Source: Terriglobia bacterium (GTDB lineage: Bacteria; Acidobacteriota; Terriglobia; Terriglobales; Acidobacteriaceae). From it: DNA of 64,000 bases. Positions 43,749 through 52,106 of the stretch are shown here, in pieces. The notes under the pieces were generated by a model. That model saw nothing but the letters and a program-made list of their open reading frames with translations, had not been told where the DNA came from and made no database searches. The position numbers and the translations under genes were made by a program. The stretch spans positions 86,117-150,116 of the forward strand of contig JAIQGK010000004.1 of NCBI GenBank assembly GCA_020072645.1, given 5' to 3'. How positions within the stretch are numbered: position 1 is the first letter of the stretch; the number at the start of each line of letters is the position of its first letter.

Positions 43749-44756
43749 ATGCCCATGCGTTCACTCATCATCGGCGGCACAAGAAATCTGGGTCCTTCAA
43801 TTGTTCACGCCCTGCTGCAACGCGGGGACGAAGTTGCGGTATTCAATCGCGGGCAAACGCGTGATGACCTGCCGGAAGAAGTTGAGCGGCTGCGCGGCGA
43901 CAGAACGAATCCGGAAGAGCTGAAGCGTGTCTTGACTGGCAGGGAATTCGATTTGGTCATCGATACCACGCTGTACACCGGCGCTGAGGCGGAGGCTGCG
44001 GTCGAATTATTTACGGGCAAAGTTGGGCGGTACATCTTTCTGAGCACGGGGCAGGTTTACCTGGTGCGAGTGGGGGCTGAAAGACCTTATAAGGAGGATG
44101 ATTATGCCGGGCCGGTGATGGCGGAGCCGCCGAATTCGAATATTTCAGAATACGAGAACTGGCGTTATGGTTTCGACAAACGCGCGGCGGAAGATGTATT
44201 CCCGCGCGCATGGAAGGAAGGCAAGTTTCCTTTTACCAGCCTGCGCCTGCCGATGGTGAACAGCGAACGCGACCACTATGACCGAATCTATGGATATTTT
44301 CTCCGCATTCAGGATGAAGGGCCGCTATTGATCCCCGACGAAGACGGAGCGCCGGTGCGGCATGTGTATGGTGAAGACGTGGTGCAGGCGGTTATGCGGC
44401 TGGCGGAAAGCGAAAAAGGCAAAGGGTCCGCATACAACATCGGGCAGGATGAGACTTTGTCTTTGGTTCAGTTCCTGGAATTGCTGGCGGAGACGATGCA
44501 TTGTCCGTTGAAGATTGTGCGCGTGCCACGCGAAGAACTTGACCGCGAAGGCTTGTTGCCGCATTGCTCGCCGTTCAGTGGCAAGTGGATGTCGTCACTG
44601 GACAACGCGCGCAGCAAGGCAGAGTTGGGCATGCAGTACACGCCTGTGGCGGCATACGTGAAAAAGCTGGTCAGTTATTTCCAGGCCGTGCGTCCGCACA
44701 CGGTGGAAGGCTATCAGCAGCGAGCGCGCGAAGTGGAAGTCGGGAAATCGAAATAG
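43749..44756 (+). CDS. NAD-dependent epimerase/dehydratase-like protein
   Basis: This 335-aa short-chain dehydrogenase of the extended type has an N-terminal Rossmann motif IIGGTRNLGPSIV, the segment LVIDTTLYTGAEAEAAVELF, and FLSTGQVY where the catalytic Thr/Ser-Tyr region falls. The canonical YxxxK appears as YGFDKRAAE. Such proteins act on nucleotide sugars, but some are RNA-binding regulators in plastids and cyanobacteria. The second Met (43755) is an alternative start. Function is probably redox on a sugar or similar substrate; this is uncertain. Confidence 0.82.
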   Translation: MPMRSLIIGGTRNLGPSIVHALLQRGDEVAVFNRGQTRDDLPEEVERLRGDRTNPEELKRVLTGREFDLVIDTTLYTGAEAEAAVELFTGKVGRYIFLSTGQVYLVRVGAERPYKEDDYAGPVMAEPPNSNISEYENWRYGFDKRAAEDVFPRAWKEGKFPFTSLRLPMVNSERDHYDRIYGYFLRIQDEGPLLIPDEDGAPVRHVYGEDVVQAVMRLAESEKGKGSAYNIGQDETLSLVQFLELLAETMHCPLKIVRVPREELDREGLLPHCSPFSGKWMSSLDNARSKAELGMQYTPVAAYVKKLVSYFQAVRPHTVEGYQQRAREVEVGKSK

Positions 44757-44994
44757 TCCTTCTCTGCAAATGCCCTGCGTTCGGCAGCGCGGGGTTGTAT
44801 CAGGGACAAGGTTGTGCATTTTAGGTCGCAGGCAATTCAAACGCCATATTCCCAAACTATTCCTTACCCATCGCAAACACAACTTAACGGAATTGAAGAG
44901 AGCTTGTATCGCGGCGAGTGTTTGCATTCCGTAAGGGAAATCTATTTGAACGTTATGCCGGAATTTCTTTGAGACGGTTTTAACGGGAGGGTCC

Positions 44995-45600
44995 ATGAGA
45001 CACATGAAGGCGATGCTGCTGGGCGCAGCGTTAATGGCGGGAACCACGACTCTGGCGGTGGCACAGAGCATGGTCCCGGTGCAATGGGGATGGGGACAGC
45101 GCGACAACGATGACCGGCAGGCGTACAAAGAAGGATTCCGCCGCGGACAGGAAGACGCGCGGCACAATCGTCGCTTTGATCCAGACGACAGCCGGTGGCG
45201 CGAGCGCGACGACCGGCAGGCATACCGCTCAGGATACGAACGCGGCTTCCGGCAATATAGCGGCTACAACAATGGCGGTTGGGGCCGGGACCGCGATGGC
45301 GACGGGGATCGGGATGACCGCGATCGCGGAGTCTATAGCCGCGGCAATGGAGGTTACGGCGGATACGGAGCGAATGCTGCGCAGCAGTATGGCTATCAGG
45401 ATGGAATTAATGATGGCGCGCGCGACCGTCGCAGCGGGCACAGCAATCGTCCGACGCAGGACGGCAACTACAAACATGCCGACCATGGCTACAGCTCAAC
45501 CTACGGTGACAGGAATTACTACAAACAAGCCTATCGCCAAGCTTATGAACGCGGATACCAAGAAGGTTACATTAGCGGCGGCGGCTGGCGCCGGTACTAA
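44995..45600 (+). CDS. Exported repeat protein with Tyr/Gly motifs
   Basis: This 201-aa product has a signal peptide (MLLGAALMAGTTTLAVAQ) and an Arg/Asp/Gly/Tyr-rich mature part. A degenerate repeat of the form (A)Y-x-x-G-(Y/F)-x-x-G occurs at least four times: AYKEGFRRGQEDA, AYRSGYERGF, YGYQDGINDGARD and AYERGYQEGY. Between them lie disordered Gly/Arg/Asp stretches. Such repeats form helical hairpins in some secreted acidobacterial proteins. No function is known. GGGAGGG precedes the ATG, and a strong terminator follows. Confidence 0.7.
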   Translation: MRHMKAMLLGAALMAGTTTLAVAQSMVPVQWGWGQRDNDDRQAYKEGFRRGQEDARHNRRFDPDDSRWRERDDRQAYRSGYERGFRQYSGYNNGGWGRDRDGDGDRDDRDRGVYSRGNGGYGGYGANAAQQYGYQDGINDGARDRRSGHSNRPTQDGNYKHADHGYSSTYGDRNYYKQAYRQAYERGYQEGYISGGGWRRY

Positions 45601-45614
45601 CTCAACGAAATGAA

Positions 45615-45643
45615 AAGCCATGCGGCGGGTCGCATGGCTTTTT
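45615..45643. terminator. Rho-independent terminator, probably bidirectional
   Basis: AAGCCATGCG (45615-45624) pairs with CGCATGGCTT (45631-45640) around a 6-base loop, then TTTTTATTTTTT. An A-run precedes the stem, so it can also serve the convergent minus-strand DUF4097 gene. Confidence 0.88.
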
Positions 45644-45648
45644 ATTTT

Positions 45649-46530
45649 TTACGAAGCTCCAGAAACTTTCTCCAGAGAGACCGATCCTTTTACCGTGCGC
45701 AGACGAAGCCGCGTGCCGCCCTGGTTCACCTTGCCGTGGAAACTTGAATTAAAGCTGCCGGATTGTGACGTCATGGGGAAGTCGGATCGGAAACTGGAGC
45801 GGCGTCCACCGTCATAATCCACGTCCATCCCGGCATTGGCGGGGACGCGCAGCACAATGCTGCCTTTTTCATTTTCCAGCGTAACGGACTCGCCCAGGCT
45901 GCGCGCGTCAACTGTGGCATCGGCTTTGTAGGATTTGATTTCCAGCGGCCCGCGCAGGTTCACGTTGCGCAGCTTCACGGTTTCCTTGTAAGTATCGATC
46001 CGCACCGCGCCGGTGGTGTCGGCAATCTCAATCGGGCTCTTGTAGCTCTTCACGCGAATGTCGCCTTGAATCCCGGACACTTTGATGTCGGGCTTGTAAC
46101 TTTCAAGTTGCACATTAATCTGCCGGGGAACATGAATCTCCAGCTCGACAGCGGCCGTGTAGTCATGGCCCTGCCAGCAGAAAGTGCAAGTCCACTGCGG
46201 ATATTTCACTTCCACGCTCACGCGGTTATTGTCGTTTTTGAAATTGACCTGGACGTTTTCCATCCACCATTTGCGATCAGCGTCATTGCCTTCAAAATGC
46301 TTGTTCACGTCGACTGCGACCTGGTTCGTGTCAGAGCCGGTAACGTGAATTGTTCCTTTGTAGTTGTCAACGGCCAGCGTGCCGCCGGAAGCAATGCTAA
46401 AAGTCTTTTGAAAGTGCGTTGACGGATCAGCACTGGTGCTGGACTGGCTAAGCAAGCTGGGCGTGGCCAAAGCAACAATTCCCACTATCGCAATGAGCCA
46501 GCCGATGGTGCGTTGATTCTGAGGGGTCAT
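45649..46530 (-). CDS. DUF4097-type beta-helix exported protein
   Basis: This 293-aa protein has an N-terminal signal or anchor (TIGWLIAIVGIVALATPSLLS). The mature domain repeats short beta strands of the type GTLAVDNYKGTIHVTGS, DIRVKSYKSPIEIADTTGAV and PLEIKSYKADATVDARS, characteristic of DUF4097 (putative adhesin-like right-handed beta structure). Two Cys (CTFC) lie in a loop at about 113-117. Its role is unknown; such proteins are common near anti-sigma or envelope-stress genes in Acidobacteria. It has no operon partner here. Confidence 0.85.
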   Translation of the reverse strand: MTPQNQRTIGWLIAIVGIVALATPSLLSQSSTSADPSTHFQKTFSIASGGTLAVDNYKGTIHVTGSDTNQVAVDVNKHFEGNDADRKWWMENVQVNFKNDNNRVSVEVKYPQWTCTFCWQGHDYTAAVELEIHVPRQINVQLESYKPDIKVSGIQGDIRVKSYKSPIEIADTTGAVRIDTYKETVKLRNVNLRGPLEIKSYKADATVDARSLGESVTLENEKGSIVLRVPANAGMDVDYDGGRRSSFRSDFPMTSQSGSFNSSFHGKVNQGGTRLRLRTVKGSVSLEKVSGAS

Positions 46531-46644
46531 ATTCGCCTCCTGATGGCAAGACTCTGCCTGCTGTTGAATACGTGCGAGAAGCTCACATGGTTCCGTCAGA
46601 CAAAAAAATAAGCCAAAGGTAATCGATTGAGGCTGTTGCGGAGG

Positions 46645-46677
46645 GAAAAAAGGACGCCGGAACGGAATCCGGCGTCC
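46645..46677 (-). terminator. Rho-independent terminator after the hydrolase
   Basis: On the minus strand, GGACGCCGG and CCGGCGTCC (46652-46660 with 46669-46677) form a 9-bp stem with an 8-base loop, followed by a run of six T residues. It ends the transcript of the dienelactone hydrolase gene. Confidence 0.85.
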
Positions 46678-46686
46678 GCAGTGCTT

Positions 46687-47526
46687 TTACATGGATTTGA
46701 GAAGTGACAGCCAGCGCGCCCAGCCTTCATCGTGTGCCTTTTTGTTGGCGACGGCCATATCGTGCTTCTGTTTTGCCGCAGGATCATTATTCGCAGCCGC
46801 CGCATCATTTGCGGGATCTTCACCGGCGCGCATAAATCCGTGGCCTGCGCCTTCATAGGTTACCGGATCATATTTTTTGCCGGCCTTCTTCATCGCCTCT
46901 GTGGTTGCTGGGACCGTGGCGCCAATGCGCGCATCATTGCCGGCATAGAAGCCATAAACCGGCGCCGTGATGGCGGAAACGTTGTCCGGACCGGGGCCGT
47001 AGAACACAAAGGCCGCGCTGAGGTCCTTGCGATTGGTGGCGAAACGGAAAGACTGTCCGCCGCCCCAGCAGAATCCCGCGACCGCAATCTTGCCGTTGGC
47101 GGCCGGAATCTTCTTGGCGTAGTCGGCCACGGCGTTCAGGTCAGCGGTAATCTGATCAGGGTTCAGCGATGAGATTGCCTTCCCGACTTCCTGGCTGGAA
47201 AACTCGCTGCTGCCGCCGCCCTTTGGCCCCATGCCGGAAAGCAGGTCGGGCGCAATCCCGATGTAGCCGTTGGCCGCCAGATCGTCCGCCACGCTACGCG
47301 CCCAGTCACTAAGGCCAAAGATTTCATGGATCACAATCACCACCGGCGCTTTCGCCTTGGTCTCCGGGTAAACGACGAAAGCCTGCACGGTGCGGTTATC
47401 GTGCTTGATCTGCACCCATTCTCCATGCCGCGAAGATTTTTCCAGTTTTTGTTTGGCCCAGTCCTGGGCAAAGCCCGTGGAAAGGCAGAGCAACAACGCA
47501 ATTGAGACAGCAAGCGATCTTTTCAT
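46687..47526 (-). CDS. Exported dienelactone hydrolase family protein
   Basis: The ATG at 47526 gives 279 aa with a signal peptide (LAVSIALLLCLSTGFAQ). A TTG twelve codons upstream is less likely. The alpha/beta hydrolase core has VVIVIHEIFGLSDWARSVADD, the nucleophile elbow GFCWGGG with Cys as the nucleophile, the acid in GNDARIG and His in GAGHGF. This is the dienelactone hydrolase Cys-Asp-His triad. The enzyme is predicted to be periplasmic, unlike classical cytoplasmic members. Substrates are unknown. It is monocistronic. Confidence 0.88.
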   Translation of the reverse strand: MKRSLAVSIALLLCLSTGFAQDWAKQKLEKSSRHGEWVQIKHDNRTVQAFVVYPETKAKAPVVIVIHEIFGLSDWARSVADDLAANGYIGIAPDLLSGMGPKGGGSSEFSSQEVGKAISSLNPDQITADLNAVADYAKKIPAANGKIAVAGFCWGGGQSFRFATNRKDLSAAFVFYGPGPDNVSAITAPVYGFYAGNDARIGATVPATTEAMKKAGKKYDPVTYEGAGHGFMRAGEDPANDAAAANNDPAAKQKHDMAVANKKAHDEGWARWLSLLKSM

Positions 47527-47717
47527 GCGGAAAAGTTTACTAGGATTGAGAGGGTGGGACAAATGGAAGGGCGTTAGTGGCGGGGAGTTTTTAGATTTGA
47601 ACTGTAGCAGGTAAGGAGAGCCATTTCATGTCTTGCGTCATATCTTGCGGCCAGTTTGTTTTTCGAGAAATCACGGGTCAGAAGGCCAAGCGCAGCAGGC
47701 AGGCCCAGAGCAGGCGG

Positions 47718-48224
47718 TCATCGGCCACCGCGAACCAGAGCCGTCCGACCTGTTTGATGATTCGAAATCAATTGTCGAAGAGAAGAAAAAAGGATGGGGC
47801 CGATTTCCTGTAGCTCTGCCCTGGAAGCACTCGCTTGTTCCTGCATCATCCGTTTCCCCGCAGTCGTCAGGAGCAAAGTGACCACACGCCGGTCAAGCCC
47901 CACACGCTCACGGCGAAGAAAACCGCGCCGCTCACACCGGTCCACTAATCCCACAGTTGTGTTGTGGTTCAATTGCATCCGTTCCGCCAGGGTCTTGATG
48001 GTGGGCATCTGGTGTTCCGGCAGGCCTTCAATGGCAAGCAGCAGTTGATATTGCTGCGGGCTATACCCTCTACCCCTTGCCTTTTCCTCCATGTAGCGCA
48101 GGTATCGGCGTATCTGATAACGAAACTCCGCCAGGGCCTTGTACTCTGTCCGGCTCAGGGTTTTAACCTGATCATTGCCGCGAATGCGATTTTTATTTTG
48201 CATGTGTTGAAAACTTTCTACCAT
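47718..48224 (-). CDS. MarR family transcriptional regulator
   Basis: This 168-aa protein has a winged helix typical of MarR: MPTIKTLAERMQLNHNTTVG as helix-turn-helix and RRGFLRRERVGLDRRVVTLL as the wing. Helices before and after form the dimer interface. It lies divergent from the multicopper oxidase gene, with a clear inverted-repeat operator in the shared gap, so it probably represses the oxidase and itself. The inducing ligand is unknown. An internal Met seven codons in is an alternative start. Confidence 0.9.
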   Translation of the reverse strand: MVESFQHMQNKNRIRGNDQVKTLSRTEYKALAEFRYQIRRYLRYMEEKARGRGYSPQQYQLLLAIEGLPEHQMPTIKTLAERMQLNHNTTVGLVDRCERRGFLRRERVGLDRRVVTLLLTTAGKRMMQEQASASRAELQEIGPILFSSLRQLISNHQTGRTALVRGGR

Positions 48225-48377
48225 ATTTTCCAGAAGTATGTTCAGGGACTGCTTAAGAAACCTAACAATTTTATCCTGTTGGGAATAACCGCCGGGCCGG
48301 TCAATCCAAGGGCAGCAACTTAAGACTTTTTAATGTAATTGACTCTGCGTGCTGCTGGTAGTATGCTGCTCCCAATT

Positions 48378-48433
48378 CAATATCGCATTACGATATTGTT
48401 TTTTTTCTTCATATATATCCTATTGCGATATTG
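48378..48433. promoter_or_regulatory. MarR-type operator
   Basis: CAATATCG (48378-48385) and CGATATTG (48391-48398) form a perfect inverted repeat with a 5-base spacer. Another half site CGATATTG lies at 48426-48433. They stand in the 312-base divergent gap between the MarR and oxidase genes. A T-run after the first site would also let it act as a weak terminator. Confidence 0.7.
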
Positions 48434-48536
48434 TTGAACCATGGCGAAAGCGCGCAACGCAGCAAGCGGGCTTTCCTCAGGGCGGCCCTTGTTCCACCTT
48501 TGGTAATTCATTGAACGACTTTTAGGAGCGCAAACC

Positions 48537-50744
48537 ATGAGTTTTATTTATCTACCTGAAAAAGCGTCTAAAGCGCGTCTGCGAGAAGCAGAAAACGCGC
48601 GCAAAAACCGCGCAGAAATTGTGCGCGCATATTCTCAAGGCAAGGTTTCACGCCGCGATCTCATCAAATGGGGGCTCATCACAACCGGCGGTCTTCTGGC
48701 ACCGATCCACGGACTGAATCCATTCGTGCAAAGCGCTTACGCAGACGGCGGTAGCAGCATACCGACCGGCGCACCGCCAAGCCCGCTCTTCGGCGTTCAG
48801 GCCTTCACGCAACCCATGCCCCGTTTTGACGTGCTGCCGCGCAATCCACTCACATCTCTCAACCCTGCGCCGCAGGCTGAATCCAACCAGACGCAACAAG
48901 CAGTGCCAGATAGTTTGGGCGGCGGCTTCGGCCCGATTGAAGGCCGTCCTCCTGGACCAATCTGGGCCCACCAGCAGTTCACTCAACTTCCGCCTCAAGT
49001 AGCTATTTCCGCCACCATGGAGGGAGCCAAGGTCAACACTGTTTACAATCCCGGCGTTGCTTCGACTTTCAATTCCGGCATCGATCCGACCACTCCGTTC
49101 AATCCACGCTTCCACCCAAATCTGCCGGACCAGGGACCGCTGTCTTTCTGGACTTACAACGGAACTTTTCCTCCCAAGCTTATGCAGGTGCGGTACGGCG
49201 GCGATGCGGTGCTCTTCCGCTTGAGCAACAAACTTCCGCCGGACTTCACCCAGAATGGAGGTTTCGGCCGTATCAGCATTTCCACCCATGAGCATAACGG
49301 CCACCATGGAGCGGAGAATGACGGCTTTACCGGCGCTTATTTCTTTCCCAACCAGTTTTACGACTACCACTATCCAATCGTTCTGGCGGGCCGCAACAGC
49401 GTAAATACCGATGCCACTGATCCTCGCGCCGGCGGTCCTTCTGACAGCGGTGGTATCAATAAGATCCCGGGCGACTGGCACGAGACCATGAGCACGCACT
49501 GGTTCCATGACCACATGTTCAGCTTCACTTCGCAGAACGTGTACAAGGGCATGGCCGGAATGTTCAACATCTACAGCGCGCTTGACCGTGGCAATGAGGA
49601 ACTGAATGACGGCGTAAACCTGCGTTTGCCCAGCGGAACCGCCAAGTCCTGGGGCAATCAGGAGTATGACATCAACCTCATGCTGGCTGATAAGGCATGG
49701 GACCAGGACGGACAGCTCTTCTTCGATATTTTCGACTTTGACGGGTTCCTGGGCGATGCCATGACGGTGAACCTGGTTTATAAGCCGTTCTTCGAAGTAG
49801 AACGGCGCAAGTACCGCTTCCGCATCCTCAACGGCGCTGTTTCCCGCTTCTTCAAAGTGGCGTTGAGCGATGGCTCGCCGATGATCTTCATTGCCAATGA
49901 TGGGAACCTGATGCCGAGTCCTGTAGTCCTCTCTCAGCTCGATGAGCAGGGGATTGCCGAGCGTTATGACATCGTCATCGACTTCTCTCGTTACAACATC
50001 GGCGACAAGGTCTGGATGGTGAACCTGTGCGAGCATCAAAACGGAAAGAAACCCGCAGATGACCTCACGATTGCTCAGGCCCTGTCGGGTCAATCGGCTG
50101 ATCCTTGTGTCGGCAAATTCCTGGAATTCCGCATTGTGCGGAATCCTGCTACGCCTGACGTGAGCCAGGTTCCGGCCACAATGATTCCGAACCCCGATCT
50201 CTCGAACATCCCGGTCACAAGGGAACGTGTTTTCGAGTTCGGCAGCGGTGGAAACCAGACAACCAACGACCCTGTGTCCACGTTCTTTGGCCCCTGGGGC
50301 ATCAAGACTGATAACCAGGGAGCCACGCTGAACGCGGACTATGGACGCATCTCCGCTGCGCCCAAGTTCGGCACGCGCGAGATCTGGACCCTACAGAACG
50401 GAGGTGGTGGTTGGGACCACCCGATCCACATCCATTTTGAAGAAGGCCAGATTCTGGCGCGGAACGGCAGTGCTTCAAACGTGCCCGCATGGGAGAAGGG
50501 CCGAAAGGACGTTTATCGACTGCGCCCGGGCGGCAGTGTCACTTTAACCATGCAGTTCCGCGATTTCGGCGGCATGTTCATGGAGCATTGCCACAACACT
50601 GTTCACGAAGACAATGCCATGCTCTTGCGCTGGGAAATTGATAATGCCGGCGGCGCGTTCCTGAAAGCGCTGCCAACGCCAATTCCCAAGCCGCAAGGAG
50701 TGACGTTTGAAGACCCGGATGACATTCTCCCAACGGCCTTCTAG
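48537..50744 (+). CDS. Tat-exported multicopper oxidase
   Basis: This 735-aa enzyme has a twin-Arg signal (VSRRDLIKWGLITTGGLLAP), meaning it is folded, with copper, before export. All four copper-binding segments are present: HEHNGHHG (from His251), HWFHDHM (from His321), HPIHIHF (from His628) and HCHNTVHEDNAM (from His684). They define a type 1 copper and a trinuclear centre that reduces oxygen to water. The length is larger than bacterial laccases of about 500 aa, with an extended Pro/Gly-rich N-terminal region. TAGGAG lies before the ATG. It is probably repressed by the divergent MarR and co-transcribed with the SCO1-cytochrome fusion. Confidence 0.92.
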   Translation: MSFIYLPEKASKARLREAENARKNRAEIVRAYSQGKVSRRDLIKWGLITTGGLLAPIHGLNPFVQSAYADGGSSIPTGAPPSPLFGVQAFTQPMPRFDVLPRNPLTSLNPAPQAESNQTQQAVPDSLGGGFGPIEGRPPGPIWAHQQFTQLPPQVAISATMEGAKVNTVYNPGVASTFNSGIDPTTPFNPRFHPNLPDQGPLSFWTYNGTFPPKLMQVRYGGDAVLFRLSNKLPPDFTQNGGFGRISISTHEHNGHHGAENDGFTGAYFFPNQFYDYHYPIVLAGRNSVNTDATDPRAGGPSDSGGINKIPGDWHETMSTHWFHDHMFSFTSQNVYKGMAGMFNIYSALDRGNEELNDGVNLRLPSGTAKSWGNQEYDINLMLADKAWDQDGQLFFDIFDFDGFLGDAMTVNLVYKPFFEVERRKYRFRILNGAVSRFFKVALSDGSPMIFIANDGNLMPSPVVLSQLDEQGIAERYDIVIDFSRYNIGDKVWMVNLCEHQNGKKPADDLTIAQALSGQSADPCVGKFLEFRIVRNPATPDVSQVPATMIPNPDLSNIPVTRERVFEFGSGGNQTTNDPVSTFFGPWGIKTDNQGATLNADYGRISAAPKFGTREIWTLQNGGGGWDHPIHIHFEEGQILARNGSASNVPAWEKGRKDVYRLRPGGSVTLTMQFRDFGGMFMEHCHNTVHEDNAMLLRWEIDNAGGAFLKALPTPIPKPQGVTFEDPDDILPTAF

Positions 50745-50844
50745 GGCTGTCTCTTGGAGAAGGTGAGTGAGGGCCGGCGGTGTTTTAATTAGTTCTCCGC
50801 CGACCCTCGCTGAAATGCGATGTCCAAAGGAAAGGAAGTTCATC

Positions 50845-51837
50845 ATGCGACGGATAGGTCCATTAGGTGTTTCGCTGCTTGCTGCATTGTTTTTGCTTGC
50901 TGGCATCTTCGTCTCTCGTGCCGCGGCTGCGAATCGCTGGGGAGCTAACTATTTTCCCAACGTCCCCCTGACCACGCAGGACGGAAATACCGTTCACCTC
51001 TATGACGACTTACTCAAGGGCAAGACCGTTGTTGTAAGCCTGTTTTACAGCGAGTGTCAGGATTCGTGTCCGCTGGAAACAGCGCGTCTGGTGCAGGTGC
51101 AGAAGATGCTGGGCGACCATGTTGGCAAAGATGTGTTTTTCTATTCGATCAGCATTGACCCTGAGCATGACACTCCGGCTGTGCTCAAAGCCTATGCTGA
51201 GAAATTTCACGTTGGGCCTGGCTGGTTGTTTCTCACGGGCAAGAAGGCCGACATTGACCTGGTGGGCAGAAAGCTTGGTCTTGACGCTGACCCAACCCTC
51301 AACCGTGATGGCCATACCGTTGATCTGATGATCGGCAACGAGCCCACAGGACAATGGCTGCGCAACTCCGCCACAGACAATGCCCGTTTTCTTGCCACAA
51401 ATATCTCTACCCTGATCGACGGCTGGAACCGGCACAAGCCTGAAGTTGCCGCCAAAAGCTACGCCCAGGCCCAACCGCTGGCCGTGACCGACAGAGGGCA
51501 ATACCTGTTCGCCACGCGTTGTGCGCCGTGCCATACCATCGGCAATGGAGTGAAGATTGGTCCCGACCTGCAGGGAGTAACCAGCATGCGTGACCGCACA
51601 TGGCTCTTGCGTTTCATCCAAAAGCCAGATGTGATGCTGACGGAAAAAGACCCGCTGGCCACAGCGCTCTTCAAGCAATACAAAGAAATACGAATGCCCA
51701 ATGTCCGCCTGGGACCCGATGATACGGAAGCCCTGGTCAAGTATCTGGAGGGTCAAACCGCGAAGTCAGGTCACGTTGCGTCCACCACAAAGAGCGGGGA
51801 AAACGAGAAGGCTGAAAGAAAAGGCTTGGAAAACTGA
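50845..51837 (+). CDS. SCO1/SenC-cytochrome c fusion protein, exported
   Basis: From the ATG at 50845 (AAAGGAAG upstream) this is 330 aa, with a signal or anchor helix (LGVSLLAALFLLAGIFVSRA). Residues about 35-205 are a SCO1 thioredoxin-like domain with the copper-binding pair Cys71 and Cys75 (SECQDSCPLETARL) and a candidate third ligand His in RDGHTVDL. A class I cytochrome c domain follows with CAPCH (Cys226, Cys229, His230) and the axial Met likely in MPNVRL. It probably delivers copper and electrons to a copper enzyme, plausibly the adjacent multicopper oxidase. The polar tail is disordered. Confidence 0.88.
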   Translation: MRRIGPLGVSLLAALFLLAGIFVSRAAAANRWGANYFPNVPLTTQDGNTVHLYDDLLKGKTVVVSLFYSECQDSCPLETARLVQVQKMLGDHVGKDVFFYSISIDPEHDTPAVLKAYAEKFHVGPGWLFLTGKKADIDLVGRKLGLDADPTLNRDGHTVDLMIGNEPTGQWLRNSATDNARFLATNISTLIDGWNRHKPEVAAKSYAQAQPLAVTDRGQYLFATRCAPCHTIGNGVKIGPDLQGVTSMRDRTWLLRFIQKPDVMLTEKDPLATALFKQYKEIRMPNVRLGPDDTEALVKYLEGQTAKSGHVASTTKSGENEKAERKGLEN

Positions 51838-52063
51838 TCGCCATAAGTTGCGCCCTAACAATTTCTCCTTGGCTGCGCCTGCCCAATTTTAAGTGGAGAG
51901 GGTTTTCCCAAGAAAATTCCTCTCCCGGGCGGGATTCTTCAGGGGCTTGTCCTGTTTCGTAATTGATCCGTCTCGCCAAATGGCGGGCTTGTCGGGGGCC
52001 CCGATTTGCGCCGCGCGGCTTTAGGGATCGCCGACATCGCGCGTGATGGGAAAGGCAGAACAT

Positions 52064-52082
52064 CACCGCGGAGACGCGGAGA
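52064..52082. repeat. Solo repeat of the CACCGCGGAGACGCGGA type
   Basis: CACCGCGGAGACGCGGAGA in the 269-base gap 51838-52106 closely matches one end of the inverted-repeat element inside eutB. It appears to be a single dispersed copy. The rest of the gap holds no gene. Confidence 0.55.
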
Positions 52083-52106
52083 TCATCGAAAGCTGGACGC
52101 TGTCCC

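Noticed and set aside
48648-50093. Minus-strand open frame of 481 codons inside the multicopper oxidase
   Set aside because: The plus strand carries a Tat signal and all copper motifs, so the opposite frame is a shadow.
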